Positions 46,060-61,829 of a DNA stretch of 64,000 nt are shown here, one piece after another. The stretch lies in contig NW_022204507.1 of the NCBI RefSeq assembly GCF_008831285.2, forward strand, positions 4,236,174-4,300,173, written 5' to 3'. The notes below the pieces were generated by a model, which was given only the letters and a program-made list of their open reading frames with translations, was not told the origin of the DNA and ran no database searches. Position 1 is the stretch's first letter. Each line of letters opens with the position of its first letter. A program made the translations under genes and the position numbers. The stretch comes from Nymphaea colorata (lineage: Eukaryota > Streptophyta > Magnoliopsida > Nymphaeales > Nymphaeaceae).

Positions 46060-47950
46060 AAACGAATTTATGTGAGCTGTATGGAATAGAACCTTGCTGT
46101 GGCCAAGTTAGAAAATTTGACTTATCGATGCTTTAGTCCTAGGGATCTTTTCTTTTTCTTTACTTTATTCCTTTATTTTTTTCCTCGTTTTATTTTTCAG
46201 GAGGATTAAGACAGTGGGCAGATATATTATTCAAACAAAGCATGTGTTGTCTTCCTTTTCTTCCCCATATATATGAAAGACTTACTTGACATTATGCCAT
46301 GATCTTCAACCGGCTTGAACCATTGTGTTGCACACACACACACACACATAGGACCTAGACTGGTTGAGTCTGAAATAATCGGGTTTAGTTTAGTTGGGAT
46401 ATCAAATCAGGTTGTTACTGTTGTTGTTTTCACAGATATTGACCCATTAGGCAACAGATTGCTAAGAGAATAAAATTAATAGAAGTGTGTTTGATAAGAG
46501 CAACATTGTGTGCTTGTAAAATGTATTTCAAAACCATTACATTATTGTTTCAAAACACAATGTGTAACCATGTCTAACGTCTAATTATTGACATTATGTT
46601 ATGTTAACTTTTATGTCATGTATTTTGAAAACTTAAAACAACAATACACAAAATGTTATTCTTATCAAATGCTCACTGCAATAAACTTGTATTGGTAACG
46701 AGGAGGAAATGTTGCAACAAGATAATAAAAGAATGTATTTTTTTTACTTAATTTATTGTGGCCGATCTGAGACCAACGGCATATGAGATTACCGCATTGA
46801 GAAGAGAAAAAAAAAAGACAAACTCTTTTGAGGCCGACTTCCCACTTTTTTATTTTACCATCGCCGCATGAATTCTATTAGTGATAGCCATTGTACTTCA
46901 AGACCTTCAAGTTGAAGGATGATGAGTCAACATGAAGGCATGTGTCCCTCACAAGACATTCAAAGAGAGTTATTTAACCTAAAGAGGAAGAAAAAAAAGA
47001 AGTTTGGGCTTCATGCATCCAACTGTTTGATGCCTCTGAAGTTTCCACAAAAACCAAAGAAAGCATCTTCCATTGGGGAAATTGAATTTAATCAAAAGAA
47101 TATTCACATTGAGCAGCAACTCTTTCTTTTGTTTAGGACAAGCATCATGTTTTTCCAATTTAAAGAAGAAGAAGGAAAAAACAATCAAACCTGTTTCTAC
47201 TGTATTGAAAGAAGAGACTTTAAGTGCAGCTTCCTGAAATCAGGGTGGGAAGAGGAGATGTGGGTGACAAGCAAGTACAAATATTCATCGGCGACGAAGA
47301 AGACTGAAATCTAGAACTTTTCCTTCTTTTGGCTTTGCCCTGCTCCTTTGGTGCCGTCACGTGCTTTAAGCCCTCCTTCTCCCTTTCAAATCTATGATTT
47401 TTTCTCACAATGTTGTCTTATTAAGACATGGCCATGGCGGTTGGCTTCTTTCTAGAGGGTCCCATTAAATTTAATAGGTCTAGTCCTCCCATGGTTCTTT
47501 CATTGCATGTAGAAAGTGTTTGATTCCCATTTTCAGAATGTTGAAAGCAAGAACACCTTGTTCGTGCATGTTCTGACAGACATAAGGATAAACATTGTCA
47601 TTTAAAACCACATTTTAAAAAATTCTGGTAAATTTTCAAACTTTTTAGAACAGCTTTATAAATATAAAGAAAACAATATAAGGTAATGAAAAAGGTGTGA
47701 AGTTTTAGAATTAATTGGATTTTAGAAAAATAGAATAGCGCAAAATAACATTGCTATTGAATATTATAGTACAACAATTACTGCCTTGTTCACAATAGAT
47801 AAAAATATCATTTTTTTCCTCAAAAGAAGAAACCACATCTTCTATTTCGGGAAAATCATACATGCAACGACATTTTATATTTTACTAAATGACAAGACAG
47901 TGGCCCCTGTGGCTCAACTTTCTAACTCTTCCACTGATTTGCATATGAGA
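46060..47950. other. A/T-rich intergenic, (CA)n at 46,331-46,348
   Basis: A short CA microsatellite and an open frame at 46,919-47,314 (Lys-rich, no known domain) are the only notable features. The frame has no promoter or splice evidence and was not called. Confidence 0.5.
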
Positions 47951-47963
47951 GAAAAAGACAAAC

Positions 47964-48766
47964 CTGGTAGCTCTTTGCAATTTACATCTTCAAATGTACT
48001 CTCATAGAACCTCACAGGCGTTCTTGTGGGGCTAGTTGCCAAATAAAAATCAGTAACCACTCAATGAGTGAACAAATGGCAAGCCCTCAACCCAATAGCT
48101 AACACTCTCTAAAGAACTAGAAACAGCATCATCATTCCATATGGCTAAGTTGGAAACCAGCACATCAACTTTGCTTCTCTTGCACCAATACTTGAGAGGT
48201 CCAGCAAACAGCAGTTGAATAACTTTAATTTTTAAAAGTATGTCAAGAATACATAGCAGAAACATATGAAGAATGCCAAATTCAGCTATCTGCAATAAAA
48301 AAATGAAAAAAGAAAAGAGATGAACCCAGTACATGTGCCATCACAAATTGAGCTTTATACCTAAACAAGTTTAATTATACAAACTCAAATGCAAATTCCT
48401 ATCTAAAGTTTTCCAAATAATCCACTAATCCTGAAAAGCAACATAAGATTATAAGATCAGTACACAACAGTAACTAACCAAATCTAAACAACAAAAGAAT
48501 GTGCATAGACAATCATCCGCACACACAAGATGCATAGTCGATCCTCATCCAACTCGAAGGCCACGAGGCAATTCAGCAACATGCAAAGATCGTTTGAGCA
48601 AGTGTCTCATCAAGAACAAAAATGTGACTCACCTTCGACATATCGTGGCACTGCAGCAGCACATGAGCATCGTGCTTCTGCCAGTTGATGATCACCTGAT
48701 CTTCCAAACCCTATTGCCACTCCAAATCCTGAAGACAACTCTGCCAGCCAGAGCTGGCGTCATCAT
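47964..48766 (-). pseudogene. plant GH2 beta-galactosidase (LacZ-type) pseudogene, first two exons
   Basis: Exon 1 (48,766-48,633) starts at ATGATGACGCC: MMTPALAGRVVFRIWSGNRV, then after a 1-nt loss near 48,704 EDQVIINWQKHDAHVLLQCH and DMSK, ending at AAG|GTGAGT. Exon 2 (about 48,201-47,964): GPLKYWCKRSKVDVLVSNLA, IWNDDAVSSSLESVSYWVEG, LPFVHSLSGY. Then TGA replaces the expected Trp codon and, in another frame, YLATSPTRTPVRFYESTFED continues, ending at CCAG|GTTTGT. This is the N-terminal GH2 galactose-binding part known from plant LacZ-like proteins of ~1,100 residues. All later exons, including the catalytic barrel, are absent. The exon 2 acceptor lacks AG at the expected place. Confidence 0.88.
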
Positions 48767-49090
48767 GCCGGAGAATGGGGAAAACACTTGGACGAGACCA
48801 TCTAAATTCCAAGAAGTCGCACTACAATCTTATACTCCGAAGAGTGATATGTGATCCCTTGGGATCAAACTCTTTTCAATATTCACTATAATGGGCAATA
48901 TTGGATGGACTTGCTTAAGAAGTCACTAAAATAGAGGAAAAAGAAAGCTGACCAATTTAATGAACGAAAGAATAAATGGCCATCAAAAAGAAGAGCAAGC
49001 ATAAAGAGAAACCAAAGATTTGCACAAAATAGTAAGTCGAAAATCTTTTTCCACTTGATTTGAAATGTAAACACTTCAAATTGCAACTGA

Positions 49091-49222
49091 GGATCATAAA
49101 ACTCCACGGTCCAATGCAGCCACTGATGTTTCATCTTTGAAGGCTCGTTGACTATGTATCACTTCAGATGGATGACCTGAGTGATGCACTACTTGTTCTC
49201 TCCTTCCATATTTTCCTGTCTG
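49091..49222 (-). other. exon-like sequence, unidentified
   Basis: After ATGTTGCAG on the minus strand a frame reads GRREQVVHHSGHPSEVIHSQ and RAFKDETSVAALDRGVL, then a TGA. The composition is coding-like. I do not recognise the family. It is probably another decayed gene piece. Confidence 0.25.
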
Positions 49223-49229
49223 CAACATA

Positions 49230-51600
49230 GTACTCAAAATGCAGTTAAATATCAGGCACCTCAAACTTCAAAATTGCCAAATCGTTTGGAGTCCAAGATT
49301 TGCTAACAGTCCAAGATGCTGACAGCTGACACAAGGTGTTGAATTGTCAATCCTATTCATTGTTCAACTATCTGCAGAAAATAATAATACATCCTAATAA
49401 AAAATTCTCTTTGACATGCATGCTTGAAACAAGACATGAAAGGGGTGACAACATCATCACACAATCCAAGTCTTGCCAAACCTCCACGCACCTTTGCTTC
49501 ACCACCATTCATGCATGGATGCATGGTTTTCTGCATGATATCATCATCATGTCACACAAATACTGATTAATGGCTCTTGTTGGCTTCTAGATGAACTTTC
49601 AACTTCAAAAATGACACTATACATTGATGCATAGGAAGAGGTGATAAAAATGCCCTTAATCCCTTTCTTCACAACCCCCTTCAATTGGCTACCAATTTTA
49701 ATGATAAAATACACATCATAAAGAATCATGGATCAAATCCTTATAGATAATCCTATTGCCTCCTTGTTCTACTGCACCATTAATAATTATGAAGATTGGT
49801 AGACTCACCTCCACAAAAAAGCGTATTCAAGTGTCCTACGCACTCAAAATAGAAAGGGGCTAGCCTTTTCAATAAATAAACGGCTTGAAGTGAGAAACAA
49901 AACAAAGTGAAGATACCGATGCAGAAGGAGTAGCAGCAAATATAGATGACTATACAACTCCAGTGTAAACATGCATCCTTATATACCTAGGTATAGCCAT
50001 GACATGTGCAACTAACATACATTCATTCAAATAGAATCACAAGCTCTATGAAGAGAACACGACAGTTAACAATCAAACTACAACAACTTTAACTAGGACT
50101 CAAACAAGCATGGCATTCTGAACCACGAGCACTACTCTAAACCACGTCCCCACTATACTAAACTACAACTAAGAAGGCAAGAAGAAATTTCAATTTTAAA
50201 TCAAACTTTCACGCATCTTGAACTGGATCTAAACATCAAGAAAAATCAAATTAAAATGTGTTTTTCACAAGAAAAAACATAAATTTCATAACGACAACCA
50301 AATGGATTCATGTTAGACTAAGAGAAACTTGAATGGCTGTACAGAAAATGATGAGGGATATGCACAAGGGATATTCAAGCCCTTCGCTCCCTCCCTCTCT
50401 GTCCTTCTCTCTCTCTCTCTCATGTATAAGCCCCGACTTAATCTCTCTCTCTTATATATGTAAGCTGATGTTAAATATGCCAACATATATAACAGTCAAG
50501 AAGAATACTTTTGTGTATATAGACAAGGTAGTGTGCTAAGTTCTAAACTATTTCATTGCATTTATTATGTGCCCATGCATTTCATTTTGTTGCTTCGTTA
50601 TTAGTTTGAGCCTTCCCCAACTTCTACGATAACATAAGCAATTGTGTCACTGGGTCCCCTCGGATTGGATTCTTCTAGAGATAAGTTGGATAAGGAAATA
50701 TGTATGCAGAAATTTACATGTGAAGGAGCCCATGGGGAGTTTTGTGTTTTCTCCTCCCTTTCGGAAGATGAACAATGAGTCCCTTGTTACGATCTGAAGT
50801 TTTTTCTTTTATTGTCTGTTATAGTCACTTTCATCCTAAAATTAATTGATTTTCTGCAGATCAAGTACTTCCCTGTGCTGTGCTTCACTTTCTCCTTCTT
50901 AATTTATTTTTGTTTTTTTTTAAACATTTCAATTGGAGATTGGCCTCCGGTAAGTTCATTTATGTATTATACTTAGATTTATGTTGATGCTAGCTTCTAA
51001 CTAGTTTAACAAGACAGGCTAATGTTGAATTGAGATGGATATTTCTCTTTAAATGAAGTTTCTTAATGATAAGTGAATGTGAATATTTTATTTTAGTGCA
51101 CTCGCACTCAGACAACACTTTTTCACTTGTGTTTTACTCCCTTTTGCATTTCCTGTCTGATAAGCTAAAAAGAAGAAATTGATTTTTATGTCTCATTTCC
51201 TAAGTTTTCCATATCATATTTCATTAGGGATGCTTCATGACATTAAGTGAATGGAATATATAAATAAAATGAGATTTTTCACTGGGAGTTCAAAGATTCA
51301 TATAATGATCCTGAATGAAAGAGGAAAAGAAAATATAAAAAAACATGTATAAACTGGATCACCATTTTATTTAATTCATGGGATTATGCTTACTTGATCA
51401 TCCATAACACTTACATAATATGAAAATCTGGAGTTATTTTATTATTTTTTTGTTTGTCCTCAATGATGACAATCTATGGATTCACCTATATAAACCCCGG
51501 CTAAGGTTGCAAAATGAGAGCTTGAATATTGCTTGTGAATAATCCGAGGAATATCATAGGTATTTTCAATTGCTGTTAAAGCATGAATTTTTCCTTAGTG
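49230..51600. other. gene-free A/T-rich stretch
   Basis: Contains a CT-rich run at 50,385-50,450 and otherwise unremarkable A/T-rich DNA. No gene or repeat was recognised. Confidence 0.5.
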
Positions 51601-51721
51601 AACAAGTACAAGAAAAGGTAATGTCTACCGACGTCAGTTTGAGTGGAAAATTCATGCCACTAAACAAGGTCATGGTGACAACATGTGAGTACTTTCTTCT
51701 TTCACTAAGTTGTAGGATGAA

Positions 51722-52175
51722 ATGAATTTCTTTGTTTCTTCAAATATTTTCACAAAACTTTTTAAAACTGAGTTTGAGAAAAAACTGAAAATTTTTAGAA
51801 CTTATTTTGGAGGACAATTCATCTTAGGTCAATTTGAAAATTACCTTAAAATTGAAGAAATTGTTCACAAGAAACACGTGGTTGTACTCAACAAAATGGG
51901 CCTGTAGAAGTAAAACACAAGCACATAATGCAAACTCTTTGAGCATTTTTATTTGATGTTCAGAAAATCCTTGTGTTTTACTTGGGTATACAAAAATCAA
52001 ACAGATATAGTTGTTGTTATCCCTAGAATAGCAAATTATATGTTTCTTAATGATAGTTTTCTTGGTAAGGGAAAAATTTATGATGATGTTCCTAAAGATG
52101 ACAATGAATATGTATTTCTTTACAAAGAAGATGCTTTAGCTGAGAATTATGATGATAGATGTTGTACAATCTGAT
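51722..52175 (+). pseudogene. decayed Ty1/copia integrase fragment
   Basis: KLKIFRTYFGGQFILGQFEN followed by YLKIEEIVHKKHVVVLNKMG matches the copia integrase order (K..R.DNGGEF...F..YL...GI.H......PQQNG). The catalytic Asp of DNGGEF reads Y. After a TAG the sequence continues KHKHIMQT and, shifted, LLFDV-KILVFY, matching KHRHI...ARALLF....P..FW. It is too degraded to be active. RT and LTRs were not found nearby. Confidence 0.75.
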
Positions 52176-53326
52176 ATGCCTAGTCTTTATACTTTTGAAC
52201 TAAACAACCATCTGTAATAAAATCCACTGACCTTAATTCCCCTTAGGTCATTATCTATTACACAGGAAGTCAAGAAGCTAGTAAAGATGTCAACAGCCCA
52301 CCTGAAAAGACCATTGAGTTAAAAAAACGTCTAGTACACCTATAGGCAGCTTGCTAACTACATCATATGAATCATTTTCTTCTCAGCATGGGACATGCCT
52401 GACTGCTATCTCATTTTATCATACGAGTCTTAGAATGAACTTGCCTGGGTAATAATCAATAATATGAGGAGTCATAGACTACTCAGAAGCCTTCTCTCCA
52501 TCAGCTAAGATGACATTAATTAGGGTTCTTGTAAATTTCTATTAAAGGTTGGGACATATACCAAATTGACGTTAGAATTGCTTTTTAAATAAGAATTAAG
52601 TGTAGAAGTTTATATGAATCTCCCTCTTCGGGCATAACATTCTATGGTAAGATTCTTCGCCTGAGGAAAGTTTTATAGTGTAATGTGAACTCCTATGTTT
52701 TGCTTTAATAAATTTAAGTTATTTGTTACATCTCTAAATTTTAAAATCATGTTATTCTAATACAACTATATTTTGCTAAGATAAATTTTAAACTTTGTTA
52801 TTCTGATGCAACTCTATTTTGCTAAGATAACTTTTTTAGGTTTAGTCATTCTTCTTTTATATATGTCAATGACATGATTGTTACAAGTAGTAGCATGATG
52901 GACATTGTAAATATTTTAATGGCCCATTTGCTTTTAGACAAAATAAGTTGGCTGGCTTGCTAAAGTTTGAACTTATTGTCATTTTCTTCCCACTACATGA
53001 TTTTATTTATTTTTTGTGCACAAGAAAGTTGAACAGAAGATAACCCCTATTTGTTTTTCTTTTTTCATTTTTTAATGTCAAAGTAAAGCTTAGAATTAGC
53101 TCTGCTTTATACTTTTTTCTATAGAATTTTGTGTCTTTTTTTTATTTGGTCTACATTTGGATAAATCCAGCTGAAGTTGGTTCTGTTGATTATCATTTTT
53201 AGGTTTTGATAATATGCACATACTTCACAATCCAAGTGGTATCAATCATTTTGTAGTGGTTCAATCTGCTTTCAAGCTTATTATTTTTGCTTTCGGTTGA
53301 ACATTAATCTTTAACAACTCATTTAG

Positions 53327-56285
<2,959 letters not shown>

Positions 56286-56289
56286 GTAA

Positions 56290-58090
56290 GAATGTCTTCA
56301 TTCTTTTTTTGATGTAGCCTTGAAGGATGGAAAGTGCAATATGGAAATTATCAATGACATCTGTATAGGCCATTGTATAAAGTTTGGCTTAGTGCTTTTG
56401 TCAGTATTGGCCAGAGCATGATTTTTATAACTGTTATTCTTCCCCCAAGGCCAAATATAATGCTCGCAATTTATTGGGTTCATTGTTACTTTGACTTCAT
56501 CAGTAAATACCAAATCCATATAAAAATGGGTAGCTAGAGGTAGATGCAGGTAACCATACCTATGCTCCATGTGTTGAAATATCCAATTGTTTTCTAAGGA
56601 TAGTGTTCCTTTGAATACATGGGATGTATCGGTCTGTCACCTTATTTCTAAAATTCTTGAATTAAAGAATAAGTCAAACTAATTTCATTGATTTTAAATA
56701 TGACAAAAAGAAGAAACATGATAATTATTAGCCTTGCATCGTATTGGCAAGATGGCCGATTCAACCCACATCCGCTGATGCGGAACGATATTAATAATTA
56801 ATAACACTGACCAACGTTCCTCGACCTAAATTTATCATGTCAAGTGATCGAAATATACATTTTACAAAATATATTTTACATAGTTTTAAATTTTAATCGT
56901 TTCAATGTAGAACAAGAAAATCAATGATATAATAACTTAGCGGATCATCAGAAAAAGGAAAATAAAAAATATGGAATTAAAATGATTCCTAATTTTATTT
57001 ATAAAAAATGAATTGATTCAAAGTGAAAAAAAATGTGTTAAGTATGCCAACACCATCACATTGTGTAAAAAGACAAGGGACTTTGGAAAACACCATCTAA
57101 TTTCTCCTAAATAATTTTGCCGTTGCCTATTTATTAAAAGATATTCTCTAGATCAAATGTTTGTCGGTAATTATGTGTCAAACACGTTCATTTATTGCAT
57201 TTGACAAAAAACTAAAGCAAAGCATTTTCAAAGAAAAAACGTTTTTGGTTGTTTAAATAAATTACAAAAAAATTTAATTTCCAAGCCTACCTTTTCTATA
57301 ATTTTAAAAGTGGACTACATCATATTTTTTTAAATAACATGCTTTTCGTAAAAACTATCAAATATGGATTTGAATCCAACATCCACTAATATGGGGAGCC
57401 AAGCTGATTTCTTTGTTTTAATATGATCCTCTTATCACAAAATTACTTGTCATGACTTCAGCTAACATTTCACTTTTTAAAATAGGAATTTTACTTCATG
57501 CCTTCATTTTGCCGTTTAAATTAAAAAACACAGTCCTTAGATAAATTGCAATAAGATTGTGTTAGTTTGAAATTGTAAGCAAAAAGAAGACCCCAACAAA
57601 GAATCCACAAATAGGTTTGTGTTATTACTATAAAAAGGTGCGGAACCCAATTACCGTGAACCATAAATTGCATCAGATTTTCATAGTCAAAACTTTGTTC
57701 AAAATAGAAGGGATTTAGTTCAAATTAGATCCACAAGAGAAACCTTAGGCTGTGTTTGATTACTTTGGATTTTGGAGCCTTTAGGTGCTTCAACTGCGGT
57801 ATATGTAGAAGAAGCTGGTACGGAGAACTGGCGGAAGGGCCTATCAAATTATCCCTCCCATGTAGCTTGGATGACCGGCTTTCCTGTAGCTATTGCCTAG
57901 CTGCTTCTCAAGCAGATAGCATGCACCACCTTGCCAAAAGAAAAAGATAGAACATGAGAGTTCTGGAACTCAAGCCCCTTCATTCGGAGGTAACCAAAGG
58001 CTCGAGGATCACTCGCACCTGCCCGAATTCCTAAAGGATTGCTATTTGGTTTTGTGTTTTCAAAAGTACTAATGACATACAATTTTTGGT
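56290..58090. other. A/T-rich intergenic
   Basis: 56,700-57,700 is strongly A/T-rich with no coding signal. Near 57,749 the TAGGCTGTGTTTGATTAC word resembles a MITE terminus, but no convincing partner was found. Confidence 0.5.
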
Positions 58091-58098
58091 ATCCAGCC

Positions 58099-58535
58099 CT
58101 AGATCTAGGGCTGCACAACGAGTCGAGCCAGCTCGGGCTCGACTCGAACTCACCCGGTTAAACTCGGCTCGAGCTCGACTCGTTTATAAACGAGTCGAGT
58201 TCGAGCTTACAATGAAACTCGAATGAGTAAACGAGTCGAGTTCGAGTTTTAAGAACTCGACTCGTTTATACTCGACGAGTAAACAAATTTCATCCCACGT
58301 CATGAAATTTACTAGATATTTTAAAAAGAAGGATCATATTTTATTTAGACGAGCTAATCGAGTTAATCGAGTCGAGCTCGAGCTCGACTTTATTTAATCG
58401 AGTCGACCTCGAGCTTGTGTTAGGTAGCTCGACTCGAGTTCGAGTCGAGTTCGAGCTCGAGCTCGTTGAGTCGAGTCGAGCTCGAGCTGGGCAAGCTCGA
58501 GCTCGACTCGGCTCGTGTGCAGCCCTACCTAGATC
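58099..58535. mobile_element. hAT-type MITE with 8-bp target-site duplication
   Basis: The element 58,107-58,527 begins TAGGGCTGCAC and ends GTGCAGCCCTA, a perfect 11-bp terminal inverted repeat that continues imperfectly as CGAGTCGAGC. It is flanked by CCTAGATC on both sides (58,099-58,106 and 58,528-58,535), the 8-bp duplication expected for hAT. The interior is built from CTCGAGCTCGACTCG words on both strands. It has no coding capacity. Confidence 0.92.
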
Positions 58536-59760
58536 TGGTCGAAGAAGCACTAGTTTACCCAGTCCTTTCCAATGCTACTAGGCTACGAGAGGACCGAGCG
58601 AAAATGACCGAACAGTTTTCAGGTCTCTTTCACGAATGGAAAAAGATGGTGAGTGGATTCCACGTGCTCAACCGGAGACCTGCGTCAGAGAAAGGTCCTT
58701 TTGGCAGAGAAAGATGTATCGATGGAAACTTCGATGAAGAGCTTGAAACAACAGACATTGCATTGGAACCTCTGCACAGCTTTTGTTCTCCGAAGATCAA
58801 AATTGGGGTTCCCAATGCTTGGTTTCCGAAACAAAGGCTTTGAAGACATAGATTCAAGTTAAGTCTTCGTGGAAGGCCCGGGCCACGTTAGAGGGGATTT
58901 CTGTTTCGCAAAGCGGTCAAAGACCGAGGGCAGCATTTTCTTCTCTTCGTGGGAACTTCTTGATCGGAGTCAAGCACAAGAGGTGACGAACTTTACTGCA
59001 TGAGCTACTGCTTGAGTCGAGCTCTAGTTAAGTCAGGCATCCAGCATGAACATCCCGCAAAGCCCATTGGATTGGATAGTCTCATTGGTCTGTTGGGTCG
59101 GAATGTCTTTCTTCCTATTTGTTAATTAATTTCTGGTCCACACGACTTCAGGCAGATAAAGCAGCTACTAAAGCTATGCCTATCGATCGAGTAGGTGATT
59201 TTGGATAGTTTTGAACTACCGCGGACTTGTTTCATAGCTCGTAGCTTGACAAATGATGATTGAGACGAGATTCGGCCAAGGTTGGACCTACTCAGAAGAT
59301 CCGCGACAAAACAAATTGTGGATCTCTAATCCACAAATTTCAAATCTGTGTGGAGTGAAAACCATGGATTAGAAATCAAGCCACCCCCGTCCGATCACTT
59401 GCGCGGATCTCACATTATCGACCTATCTCCTGCCACGTCCCTTTCTCCCCACCTAAAACCAACTAGAAGATATGATTTTCAAAATCATTCAAAAAACAAT
59501 TGAAAATATCGGCTGTCCATGGCCCTTTATCTCCACCAAAGAAGACTACAAAAATAAACTGTTGGCAATGCAATGGTTTCAGAAATTGCTTTTTGAGAGA
59601 GAGAAAGAGAGAGAGATGTTGAAGCTTAGTTGATGGAGATGAGAGCTCCAAGCCCTCTTTAGACACTACCTTTAACACTCCTAAGTGCAGGGAACTTCAA
59701 CACTTTTGATGAGCCTGAGGATTTCAAGAAAGAGAAATAAAAACCATCAGCACTATTGAT
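58536..59760. other. no supported gene
   Basis: Open frames at 58,466-58,862 overlap the MITE or have no known similarity. The rest is unremarkable. Confidence 0.5.
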
Positions 59761-59764
59761 GATT

Positions 59765-59870
59765 TCAGACAAAGAGAGAGAGGAGAGGGAGGGAGGAGAG
59801 GGATAGAAGGAGGGAGAGGGAGAGGGACAGAGGGAGGGAGGGAGGCAGAGGGGGAGAGGGAGAGAGATGA
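59765..59870. repeat. ~100-bp purine (GA/GGGA) tract
   Basis: GAGAGAGAGGAGAGGGAGGGAG-type sequence with very few pyrimidines. On the minus strand it yields artefactual Ser/Leu/Pro-rich open frames. Confidence 0.85.
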
Positions 59871-59907
59871 GTTGCCTGACCATCTCCAAGTATATCTGCA
59901 AACACTA

Positions 59908-60090
59908 CAAAAGAGAGAACTCACCCACAAAAGATGCCCTTCATCTGTGATGATGAAGAGGAGATCAGTAAAAAAAAAAGAAAAAACAGCCACCACCACT
60001 GAAAAAAGAGAGCTCAGCCATAGAAGATGCCCTTTGCTTATGATGATGAGGAGATTGGGAAAAAAAAAAGACACTGCCATGGTCAGGGCC
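59908..60090 (+). repeat. tandem duplication of a ~90-bp unit
   Basis: AAAGAGAGAACTCACCCACAAAAGATGCCCTTC (from 59,908) recurs as AAAGAGAGCTCAGCCATAGAAGATGCCCTTT (from 60,004). Both are followed by ATGATGA-GAGGAGAT and a poly-A run. Confidence 0.8.
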
Positions 60091-60146
60091 GAGAGAGAGA
60101 GAGAGGGCGAGGATGCAAGCTTTGCATTACCAAACATGGTTTATAG

Positions 60147-61226
60147 AGGGTGAACAACGAGCTGAGCATGGCTCGTTAAACCTCGACTCAAAATTGAGTT
60201 CGGGCAAACTATTTTAATAAACGAGCCAAACTTGAGCTCATTTTTCAACTCTTTTTTTAGTCGAGCCGAGTTCGAATTCATCGAACTCGAATGTTTTAAG
60301 CTCGACTCGCCTGGAGCAAAAGTAGTAGTTATTTTGTTTTTTCCATTTCATGTTTCATGCCATGCCGTGGTTCTCTCTCTTCTCTTTCTTCTCCAATGCT
60401 TCATCCAAATGAAAAGTGCCCCATCCAAATGCCCAATACCACTGTTGCCCTTCTCATTTGCTGCTGCAAAGCCTGTCAAGGTACGCCTCTCTCTCTCTCT
60501 CCCTCTCTCTAACTCTAAGTCGAGGGTCGCTCATTGGAGCGAGGGTTTCTTCAAAACCCTTGCTCCAACAAAAGTGGTTTCATAACACCTTCGCTCGCAG
60601 CGAGTGAGGGATGAAACCCTTGTTCACTAGAGCTTTGGAATCTAAAACCCTCATTCGCTGGAGCAAGGGTTTCTTTCTTCATAGCCTTGCTCCAACAAGT
60701 GAGGGTTTCAAAACACCCTCGTTCCCAGCGAGTGAGAGATGAAACCCTCGCTCAGCAAAGCAAAGGGATTCAAATATATCTGAAAACCTCACACAGCAAG
60801 GGGTCTCAGATTAATCAGAAACCCTCACTCAGCAAAGGGTGGCGCTGGAGCGAGGGCTTTCAGGTTTATGAAGCCCTCCTTCCAGCAAGCGATCTGAAAC
60901 CTTCATTCAGCACTGAGCATGAGCGAGAGTTCCTTGAAAACCCAAAACTTAAATTCCAAATATCTCATATGATTTCTCTTTTTCTGCATATACTCTGCTT
61001 CATCTCTTCCATAGCAGCAGCATGCTCACTGCCATATTTTGCCATGGCATATAAACGACACGCTTATATACTAGTTAAATCAGCTCGAGCTCTGATACGC
61101 TTGATTGAGCCAAGCTCGAGTTGACATTATATAACTTGATTCGAGCTCGAGTTGTGCAATATAGAAGGCGAGTGGAGTTCGAGCTGACCAAGCTTGGGCT
61201 TGACTCAGCTCATGTTCACCCATACT
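60147..61226. mobile_element. larger CTCGAG-rich element with GGGTGAACA ends, carrying foreign insert
   Basis: The left end GGGTGAACAACGAGCTGAG matches the reverse complement of the right end GGGTGAACATGAGCTGAG. About 170 bp inside each end is TCGAGCTCGA-rich like the hAT MITE at 58.1 kb. The middle (60,320-61,075) is unrelated in composition. No exact target duplication was seen (TTTATAGA and ATACTAGA flank it). It is probably a related non-autonomous element that has taken up other DNA. Confidence 0.55.
60520..60945. repeat. degenerate array of AAACCCT / AGGGTTT words
   Basis: Words such as AAACCCTTG, AAACCCTCG and, on the other strand, CGAGGGTTTC recur about eleven times in ~400 bp, separated by GCTCCAAC-, GCGAGTGAG- or CAGCAAAG-type spacers. 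AAACCCT is identical to the plant telomere unit and the telo-box, but the array is not head-to-tail. Confidence 0.65.
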
Positions 61227-61829
61227 AGAAACCACGTTTTTGAAATCCTTGGATCTAAGATCCAAGTATTAAAAATCAACTTCGGATCCTTAGATCTGAA
61301 GCTATCAAATGGAACCAAGATTCAAATATGAGCTCAAAATTGCTTTGCTTAATAAATGGCTGGGAGGAGCAGTCTCTCAATTTGTTCAACAAAATTAAAA
61401 GAATGTACAGAAAAAATAACCAACACAGACACCTTTAAGGAGTCGACCATTCAACAGAAGAATGCAAATCAATGCAGTGATGCGAGACTTTCACTACCTC
61501 AAACGCAGGATTGCAATGCACCAGAACAAAAATCTTCCTTGAGAGAACATGATCGCCAGATCCGTGAGGCACTTAATCAATCTCTTTCATGCAGTGAAAC
61601 CATGCGTTCCTCCAGCCTATGGGAGCCGCTGAAATGCCAACCACCTCATTAAATCATGGTAGGCTACAAAGAATTCCAACTTAGATCTCCTTGGCACCCT
61701 AACATAGTCTGACAGGGACATAACAAACTCCAAAATAAAAAACCCCGCATCCACGCTTCTTCAACCAGTACCCTACCTTCTGAGAGACTCCAATCCATCT
61801 GTAGGCAGAGTGTACGATCAGTGTAACGC

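Noticed and set aside
10190-46348. CRISPR-like or phage-like arrays
   Set aside because: Repeats here are microsatellites or ~270-bp tandems without uniform unique spacers, and the window is plant nuclear DNA.
46919-47314. 131-codon Lys-rich plus-strand frame
   Set aside because: No recognised domain, no splice or promoter context and poly-A-driven Lys runs; treated as chance.
48886-49134. Minus-strand frame upstream of the GH2 fragment as a further exon of that gene
   Set aside because: The GH2 gene's start codon is at 48,766 and the peptide does not match any part of plant GH2 beta-galactosidase that I know.
59724-60137. 137-codon minus-strand frame, Ser/Pro/Leu-rich
   Set aside because: It is the complement of a purine tract (GAGAGGGA) with no domain; chance frame.
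60520-60945. Interstitial telomere repeat
   Set aside because: AAACCCT words are spaced irregularly and on both strands, not head-to-tail, so it is not a true telomere tract.
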